Origin: Monocercomonoides exilis
Lineage: Eukaryota > Preaxostyla > Oxymonadida > Polymastigidae
Assembly (NCBI GenBank): GCA_001643675.2
Contig: LSRY02000003.1
Span: forward strand, 541,001 to 605,000
Direction of reading: 5' to 3'
DNA: 64,000 nucleotides
The notes under the pieces: model-generated
What the model was told of the DNA's origin: nothing
What the model saw: the letters and a program-made list of their open reading frames with translations, nothing else
Database searches by the model: none
Shown: positions 56,931 to 64,000 of the stretch, in pieces
Layout: every line of letters begins with the position of its first letter
Numbering within the stretch: the stretch's first letter is position 1
Made by a program: the position numbers and the translations under genes

Positions 56931-59666
56931 TCATTTAACGCTTTCTGAAATTTCATCATCATCATCATCTGATTCTTCAAATGAATCAGTCTGACTTTCG
57001 CTTAATGATTCAAAAGAAATTGTATTTCTTTTTCTTTTGCTGCTGATTTTCAAATTGTCTAACATTTCTTGTAAGTCGTCCAAGTCGCTAGTCCATTCTC
57101 CAAGCAAATCAACGAAGTCTGAGCACAGAGTTTCCCACATGTGAATTGCAGAGGAAGGTGTCAATGGAGTTGAGGATGAAGTGAAACAAGTCGATTTTTG
57201 AGGTGTAAAAGAAGGAGAAGAAGAAGAAGAAGAAGAAACTGCGTTGTCATTGTCCTTTGGCAGGGAAGGAGACGAACTCACCTTTCTTTTTCTCGCACGT
57301 TTTGCTGGAGAAACGCTTCCACTCATTTGCATCTGATGTTCTTCTGAATCTTCTATCATTGACTTTTCTTTCCCTTCAGAAATCTTCTTCTTCTTCTTCT
57401 TTTTCTTCTTTAGTTTTTGTGTTTGTGGAGAAAGGCTATTGTCCAATTTTGATGGAGACGATGAAAATGATGGTGAATGCGATTCAGAACGAGCTGTGCT
57501 GCTTCTTCCTTTCCGATTTGGAGATCGTTTTGGAGTGTTTTGTTTCTGAGGAACAAGAAGAAGAGGCTGATGGACAACAATTCCTTCTTTGCTTGGAAGA
57601 TATGAAACAGATGGGATACCAGTTGAATCAGAATCAGAAGAATTAGAAGAAGAAGCAGAAGCAGAAGAACCAGATGAAAAGAGATTTCGTTTCCTCTCCC
57701 TTGGAGAAGATGGAGGAGTGAGAATGGCAGATGCCGCAGAGCTGGATGAGGATGAAGATAGAGTAAAGCGAGTTGTTGAATATGTGCTTGCATTTGACCT
57801 TGAAGAAGAAGAAGAAGAGGTCGAATAAGAAGAAGATTGCGTTGAAGAAGACAAAGTTGATGAAAGCTGGCTTTGTTCTGTTGAGTCTAAAGTTGAGCAC
57901 AAATTGCGAGTTGAGTCGAAAGATGAAGAAGTTTGTGAAATGTTTGGGCGATCAACAGACGGAAACGATGGCATGGCGCTTCCATCGTCTCTGATTGGCT
58001 GGAAAAGACAGAAGTTCGAAGAACGCCCAGAAATCTGCTCAGATCCTGATTGCATTGAGGAATGTGAGTGAAATGGAGAGGAGGAAGAGGAAGAGGAGGA
58101 AGAAGAGGAAGATGGAAATGAAGAGCGAGAGGAGGATGATGTTGTTGGCACTTTGTCATAACCTGATTGATCATACAGACTTGGGCGAGTGATATGAACA
58201 TTCGAAGAGGCTCCTTCTGATTTATGTGGCAAATGAGTATGCTTCTTCTCCTTTCCTGAGTGATGATGGTGTCTTCGATGGCTGCTTTTTATTCGATGAT
58301 GCGATGGATGCTTAAATGGATAGTCATCTGAGTCAGTTGAAGAAGAAGAAGATGATGATGATGATGACGACGATGAAGTGGAAGAAGATGATGACGACTC
58401 ATTGCCTTCGGATTCAGAATCGCTTTCATTCTTTTCTCTCTGTTTGCGTGCTCTCTTTTTATTCTCTTTCCATTCCTCCATCTCAACATCGCTTCCATGT
58501 CCAGATTCACTTGCCATTCTTTCTCTTTCCAACCTCCTTCGTTCTCTCTCCCACTCACTTTCTTCTCTTTTCTCTGCTTTTTCTGCTTTCTCTGCCATCT
58601 CGCTGCTTCTTCCTCCTCCTCTTCTGCTTCCTCGTTGCGCGGGGCTTCCTTCACTTTCGCTTTCAAACGGCGAATTCCCTCTCTTCGCCCACATCTCCCG
58701 AAGGCTCGGCGATTGCCGGCGCGGTCGGCTCAGCTGCTGGGACGACATGGAAGCGGTTGAATAGTTACTCGTCAGCTGATCCGAATACTGCTGATGCTGC
58801 TGGAATTGCTGTGCTTCTGCCTCTTCTTCATCGCAGGACTCTTGTCTGGGTGAATTGAGCCCTCGTCTGGGAAGACTGCCTCTTTCTTCAGCACTTACTT
58901 TTCTATTTGATTCTTTCAAACTGGAAGAATATGGAGATCTTTTATCAACAATTCGGAAGAACTCCCGCGCCAGTTGTTCGCTTTCAGATTCTGAATGTTC
59001 GTTAAAACTGCTGGGGCTCTGCTTTGAGATCCGAGAATTCGAAGCTCTGCCTTCAGTGGAATATGGTGATGGCATGTCTTTGTCATCATTTGATTCGATT
59101 GTTTCTCTCATTTTTGCCTTTGGTTCTGCGAGTCTGCGAGGCTGATTGATGGCTTTCCGATCTGGAACTTGACTTCTCTGTTGCATCATTTTTTGTTCTT
59201 CTTTCAATTTATTTTCTTCTTCTTTTTTCTGTTTAGCTATCTGTTCCTGCTCCTGTTTCTTTTTGCGCTCCATTCTTTCGAGTTCTCTCTCCATCCACCA
59301 GAGAGAATTCTTTGTAATCTCTTTTCCAAATACATCCTCTTCTCTCTTTATCTTTCTTTGCTTTTCTAATGTGTCCCATATCCATTCTTTTTTTGGCTTA
59401 GGTTTTTGGTTGGATGATTTTGCCTTTGATTTTGCTTTGGCTTTGGTTTTGGCTTTCCCTCTTAGTATCATTTGATTTGTACTCTTTGTGGGCCATGCTA
59501 TTGTTGGTCTTTTTTGTGCAATCAATTGCGGACTATTTCGTTGAACTCTTGAATCAGGTGATTCAGTTTTATCAGTTATTGATTTTTGTTGAAAATGAGA
59601 AGATTGGATTGGAGTTTGCTTATCTTGATCAGTCGAATCGAACTTTATAGATGATTGTCTTCGCAT
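56931..59666 (-). CDS. Unrecognised 911-residue Ser/Lys/Glu-rich protein
   Basis: Seen: one frame with stop TGA, starting at ATG 59666. The frame stays open about 80 bp upstream without an ATG, so a 5' exon could exist. The N-terminal third is basic with a Lys/Ala repeat ('KAKTKAKAKSKAKSS') and then a charged helical segment ('WIWDTLEKQRKIKREE', 'LWWMERELERMERKKKQEQ'). The remainder is Ser-rich with runs of Ser and Lys and a short acidic end. The composition suggests a nuclear or RNA-associated disordered protein, but that is only an impression. No family is recognised. Confidence 0.65.
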   Translation of the reverse strand: MRRQSSIKFDSTDQDKQTPIQSSHFQQKSITDKTESPDSRVQRNSPQLIAQKRPTIAWPTKSTNQMILRGKAKTKAKAKSKAKSSNQKPKPKKEWIWDTLEKQRKIKREEDVFGKEITKNSLWWMERELERMERKKKQEQEQIAKQKKEEENKLKEEQKMMQQRSQVPDRKAINQPRRLAEPKAKMRETIESNDDKDMPSPYSTEGRASNSRISKQSPSSFNEHSESESEQLAREFFRIVDKRSPYSSSLKESNRKVSAEERGSLPRRGLNSPRQESCDEEEAEAQQFQQHQQYSDQLTSNYSTASMSSQQLSRPRRQSPSLREMWAKRGNSPFESESEGSPAQRGSRRGGGRSSEMAEKAEKAEKREESEWERERRRLERERMASESGHGSDVEMEEWKENKKRARKQREKNESDSESEGNESSSSSSTSSSSSSSSSSSSSTDSDDYPFKHPSHHRIKSSHRRHHHHSGKEKKHTHLPHKSEGASSNVHITRPSLYDQSGYDKVPTTSSSSRSSFPSSSSSSSSSSSSPFHSHSSMQSGSEQISGRSSNFCLFQPIRDDGSAMPSFPSVDRPNISQTSSSFDSTRNLCSTLDSTEQSQLSSTLSSSTQSSSYSTSSSSSSRSNASTYSTTRFTLSSSSSSSAASAILTPPSSPRERKRNLFSSGSSASASSSNSSDSDSTGIPSVSYLPSKEGIVVHQPLLLVPQKQNTPKRSPNRKGRSSTARSESHSPSFSSSPSKLDNSLSPQTQKLKKKKKKKKKISEGKEKSMIEDSEEHQMQMSGSVSPAKRARKRKVSSSPSLPKDNDNAVSSSSSSSPSFTPQKSTCFTSSSTPLTPSSAIHMWETLCSDFVDLLGEWTSDLDDLQEMLDNLKISSKRKRNTISFESLSESQTDSFEESDDDDDEISESVK

Positions 59667-60277
59667 GGAATTGGTTGATGCTGAGGAAGGCCTTTTAAAA
59701 AAACCAGGGCGTGAAGAAATAACAGCATTTGCATTTTGACTTTTTATTCCTTTTTAAAGGGGGATAAACCATTAATGATAAAAAAAAATAGTTCATTTGT
59801 TCAGTTTAAATAGAAATTTCACTCAAACTTGAATCTTTTTCGGGAGAGTTAAGCAGTGGTTGTGGAATATCAGAATTCTGTGAATAATCTTCTGCATAAT
59901 GTTCTCCTCTGCTTCCTGGAGGAAATATTTGCGTGTAATTTCTTGCGTGCTGCGACATTTACAAAAATCTTTCTTCTTCCTTTTTTATCTTTTTTTCAAA
60001 ATAAAAAAGAAAGAAATATGGTTCATTATTTCAACAATATCATCTGAAAATATTGAAATAATTAAACTGATAACGTATATCAAAAATGAAAAATAATATT
60101 TTTTTGAAAATAAATAAGCAATCTCAACAAAAACTTCGTTTGTTGTGTACTTGAAGTGAAAAAATTACAATATTTTATTTAAAAAAAAATCTGTTTCAAG
60201 GTTTTTGAAATGTTAAATTATATTTTCTTCAATCAGTTCTACCCTCTTCACGTTTTTTACAAAAATCTGAGTTAAAT
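59667..60277. other. Intergenic region
   Basis: AT-rich, about 610 bp, between two minus-strand genes. No feature is supported apart from the possible 5' exon of the 911-residue protein noted there. Confidence 0.45.
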
Positions 60278-60658
60278 TTAATCCTCTTCCTCCTCATCCA
60301 TATCACCCTCCAAATCACTATCCATTTCGTCATCCATATCATCGATCATTTCTTCGCGATATCCAGAGATTGAAATGCTTCCTGTTCCCTTGACTTTTAA
60401 TTCAATCTCTGCACCATCTCCAAATGTGAAGTTCAATGGGTAGTTGCGATGTTTTGTATTCAAACAGCAAACTGGAAATTCTTTTCCTTCATTAACGAAA
60501 TAAAGAATTGCTTCATCGGTTTCCTTTCCATCTGCCAAGCAAGCGCTTGTAAGATGAAGAATTGATTCTTCTCCAATTGTCTCTTTAAATCCTTTTCCTT
60601 CTTTGAGACTAACTCCAAAAACTAACAAACACGAGGCAGAAATGATGCAATTTTTCAA
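60278..60658 (-). CDS. Nucleoplasmin-like (NPL) domain protein with acidic tail
   Basis: Seen: 126 residues. 'VFGVSLKEGKGF' matches the opening strand of FKBP46/HD2-type nucleoplasmin-like domains (usually F-W-G-V-x-[VL]-x-x-G-K). It is followed by 'ESILHLTSACLADGKETDE', 'NYPLNFTFGDGAEIELKVKG', and the typical closing 'GSISISGYREEM'. The last 25 residues are almost all Asp/Glu. Known: such domains form pentameric histone chaperones; in animals and yeast the domain is often fused to an FKBP domain. Oddity: the conserved Trp is missing and the first 12 codons look non-conserved, so a small intron ending GTTTGTTAG and a different first exon are possible. Divergent from an FKBP gene 192 bp away. 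Confidence 0.75.
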   Translation of the reverse strand: MKNCIISASCLLVFGVSLKEGKGFKETIGEESILHLTSACLADGKETDEAILYFVNEGKEFPVCCLNTKHRNYPLNFTFGDGAEIELKVKGTGSISISGYREEMIDDMDDEMDSDLEGDMDEEEED

Positions 60659-60850
60659 TTAAAAACATTTTAAACAAAAACACAGTTTTGAATATTAGTC
60701 AAAATGCAAAGTGCATACACGTCATTATTTATAAAAAGGCAAAAAATCGAATTATCTGATCTTCTAACCATCAGGGCATTTATTTTTCAGAATATAAGTG
60801 GGAAGTGATCATCATAATCTCAATTTATTTAAATAAAGAGAATACGTTAC
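60659..60850. promoter_or_regulatory. Shared divergent promoter region, NPL and FKBP genes
   Basis: 192 bp separate the two start codons, so both promoters must lie here unless a hidden 5' exon of the NPL gene uses part of it. No specific element is assignable. Confidence 0.45.
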
Positions 60851-61726
60851 ATGAGCCAAGTTGTCGAAAGTCAAAAAGAAATAGATCTTGTTCCAGAGGA
60901 TCCTCACAAAGTTGTTAAAACTCTTATTAAACCTGGAAAAGGAGAGCAGCCTGGAAAAGGATACGTTGTCAAAATGCATTATTTCGGTTATTTGCCAAAT
61001 GGGACACAATTTGACACTTCTAGACGTAATGAGGAACCAATTGAATTTAAAATCGGACGTGGTCAGGTTATGAAAGGATGGGAAATTGCAGTTTCATCGA
61101 TGCACGAAGGAGAAATCTCAGATTTTGTAATTTCACCTGAATATGGATACGGATCTCGTGGATGCCCACCTTTAATTCCTCCTGATACAACGCTAAAATA
61201 TAATATTGAGCTTATTTCTTGCTTTGAAGATCCAGAAACAACAGAAGAGAAGTTTCTTTTTATTGAGAAGAAAAAGAACAAAGGAAATTCATTTTTCAAG
61301 GATTCTGAATGGAAGAAAGCAATGGACGAATATGAAACAGCGATTCATATCCTTAAGCTTACGTATTGCTCGGGAAATGAGGAAAAGAGGAAATATGGTG
61401 AATATATGGTGAGTCTCCTTCTAAACTGTGCATTAATGCTCTTGAAGATGAACAATTACAAAGAATGCATATCAAAGTGCACGGAAGTTCTAACATTTGA
61501 TAAAAATAATACTAAAGCGTTTTTTCGAAGAGGTGCAGCATATAACTGTTTAGGCGAATATGAAAAAGCAAAGAAAGATCTCCTTCGTGCATCAGAGCTA
61601 AATCCTTCTGATAATTCAATACAAATTGAATTGGATAAAATAAAAAAGATCGAAATCGAAAAGTACAGAAAAGAAAAGCTTATATACTCACATCTTTTTG
61701 ATTCCACTCAAGATTCGAAACAATAA
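60851..61726 (+). CDS. FKBP-type peptidyl-prolyl isomerase with C-terminal TPR repeats
   Basis: Seen: 291 residues, no intron. The FKBP domain (about residues 20-125) keeps the pocket residues: Tyr in 'KMHYFGYL', Phe-Asp in 'GTQFDTS', 'GQVMKGWE' with the floor Trp, and 'YGYGSRGCPPLIPPDTTL'. Three TPR units follow (about 135-270): 'KKKNKGNSFFKDSEWKKAMD', 'LLLNCALMLLKMNNYKECIS' and 'AFFRRGAAYNCLGEYEKAKK'. The third keeps the carboxylate-clamp Lys/Arg pattern used to bind the C-terminal EEVD of Hsp90. Known: this is the single-FKBP, FKBP4/5-like or AIP-like architecture, an Hsp90 co-chaperone in the cytosol. No TM anchor is seen at the end, unlike FKBP8. Which subfamily it belongs to is open. 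Confidence 0.93.
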   Translation: MSQVVESQKEIDLVPEDPHKVVKTLIKPGKGEQPGKGYVVKMHYFGYLPNGTQFDTSRRNEEPIEFKIGRGQVMKGWEIAVSSMHEGEISDFVISPEYGYGSRGCPPLIPPDTTLKYNIELISCFEDPETTEEKFLFIEKKKNKGNSFFKDSEWKKAMDEYETAIHILKLTYCSGNEEKRKYGEYMVSLLLNCALMLLKMNNYKECISKCTEVLTFDKNNTKAFFRRGAAYNCLGEYEKAKKDLLRASELNPSDNSIQIELDKIKKIEIEKYRKEKLIYSHLFDSTQDSKQ

Positions 61727-62743
61727 GAATTTGAATTAAGGAAATAACAAAATATTGCTTCTTTTAGAAAACCAAGAAAGGTATTGAAGAATGAAAGAAA
61801 GAAAGCAGAATAAGAAAAGAAGTGATAACCATGAGAGCGCAGTTCTTTGGAAAAGGAAGAAGAACGTGGATCTGTTGAAAAGACAATTGCGCAATTATTA
61901 TATACATACACATCAAGGGATGATCCAAAGAAGCTTGAGATGTGAAGGGAAAAAAGAGGTGAAAGGAGGGGACTATCTTTTGGACACAAGAAAAATATAA
62001 CGGTAGCAGAACTACAAATAATTAATTAATAACAATTCCAATCAAAGATGAAAGAAATTGAAATTCATAATTAAGAGAACGGAAAAAAACAGCTCAAAAG
62101 GTCGAAAAGAAGAAGAAGAGTTGCGAAATGAAAAAAGAAATGTTTGATTGTTGCTTGCTTAAGCCTCAAGAAGAGAGTTTAAGTGAAAGAAGATGAAGCC
62201 GTCAAGCAAGAAATACGAAACTAGAACAACATCAAATCAATAGAAATGAAAATGAAAAAAAGAAAAAAATGAAAAAATCAATTGAAAATATTGGAAAAAA
62301 TGAAGTGAATGATGATAAAAAAAGCAGCCTCAAAACACAAAAGAAATTCCCATTCAACCAAAAACAAATGGGAAAGAGAGAGAAAGAAAGAGAAAGAGCG
62401 GATGGAGGGTGATATTTGCAGGTGATGACTTGCGGAAATGGTCAGATCTATTGAGAGGGGAAATGATGCTGTAGAAGATTCAATTATTTTGAAAAGGAGG
62501 GAGGGAAATGAAATAATTGATGAAGGAATTCAAATAAGATAGATAGATAGATAGATAGATTGGTTGATTGATTGAAAATAAAGACAAACAGACAGAAAGA
62601 ATAAATAGATAAATAGAAATAGAATATATAAATCCATAAATAAATAAATAAATAAATAGAAAACAAAGCAAACTGAAACGCAATGCCAGTCTTGCGAGAG
62701 GAGGAGGGGAGGGAGGAGAAAAAGAAAGGAGTTGCTGATGAAG
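61727..62743. other. Convergent intergenic region, purine-rich
   Basis: About 1 kb of A/G-rich sequence (on the plus strand) between the convergent FKBP and kinase genes, with a (TAGA)n stretch near 62539-62560 and ATAA-type repeats near 62635-62660. The small ORFs follow the repeats and are not credible. Confidence 0.5.
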
Positions 62744-63794
<1,051 letters not shown>

Positions 63795-64000
63795 CTTTTC
63801 ATTGTCATTTTTTATTTTGTATTTAAATAAATAAATAAATAAATATTCGGGGAAAAAAAAATTCATTAAGAATAAAAATGAAAAAAAAAACAATAGAATC
63901 TCACGGATTTATCCAGAAACATATCAAAATGTCACGCATTTAAATCATCAGAAATAGATCTTCCTTTTCTACCACTCAAAAAATCAATGCTGCTGATTAT

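Overview
The window reads as nuclear DNA of an AT-rich, intron-bearing protist. An anaerobic metamonad of the oxymonad/Preaxostyla type fits best, but this is an inference from gene content: a very long beta-helix surface protein with one membrane span and a kinase-like tail, a TmcB/TmcC-type TPR membrane protein ending in a bacterial-style hemerythrin, and standard eukaryotic housekeeping genes. The standard genetic code fits, since TAA and TGA both end genes here. Introns could be rebuilt by eye in seven genes. Donors are mostly GTTTGN or GTATGN, acceptors are plain AG and often AAG, and lengths run from about 43 to 440 bp.

Left part (1-14.6 kb): a partial PDI/thioredoxin-fold gene (minus), a PP2A B56 regulatory subunit with a huge serine-rich C-terminal exon (plus), an AT-rich gap, then the hemerythrin-ended TmcB-like receptor (plus).

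Repeat-rich part (14.6-22 kb): a decayed Merlin/IS1595-type transposase, several short inverted-repeat elements, and a clean 3.0 kb element with 360 bp terminal inverted repeats and an 8 bp target duplication. That element carries a decayed copy of the beta-helix/kinase surface gene family.

Middle (22-38 kb): a nearly intact beta-helix/pseudokinase surface gene broken by a single in-frame TGA, a relic-bearing gap, then a ten-exon condensin II subunit (CAP-H2) on the minus strand.

Repeat-rich island (38-45.8 kb): a pogo/Tigger-type transposon with 38 bp TIRs and a TA duplication, a possible ribosomal-protein relic, and an unassigned acidic gene directly beside the transposon.

Right part (45.9-64 kb): an unassigned four-exon 1010-residue protein, ribosomal protein uL1 (RPL10A), two long low-complexity proteins, a nucleoplasmin-like protein divergent from an FKBP-TPR isomerase, and the 3' end of a probable DYRK/YAK-family kinase that runs off the window. 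No CRISPR array, rRNA or convincing tRNA was seen.
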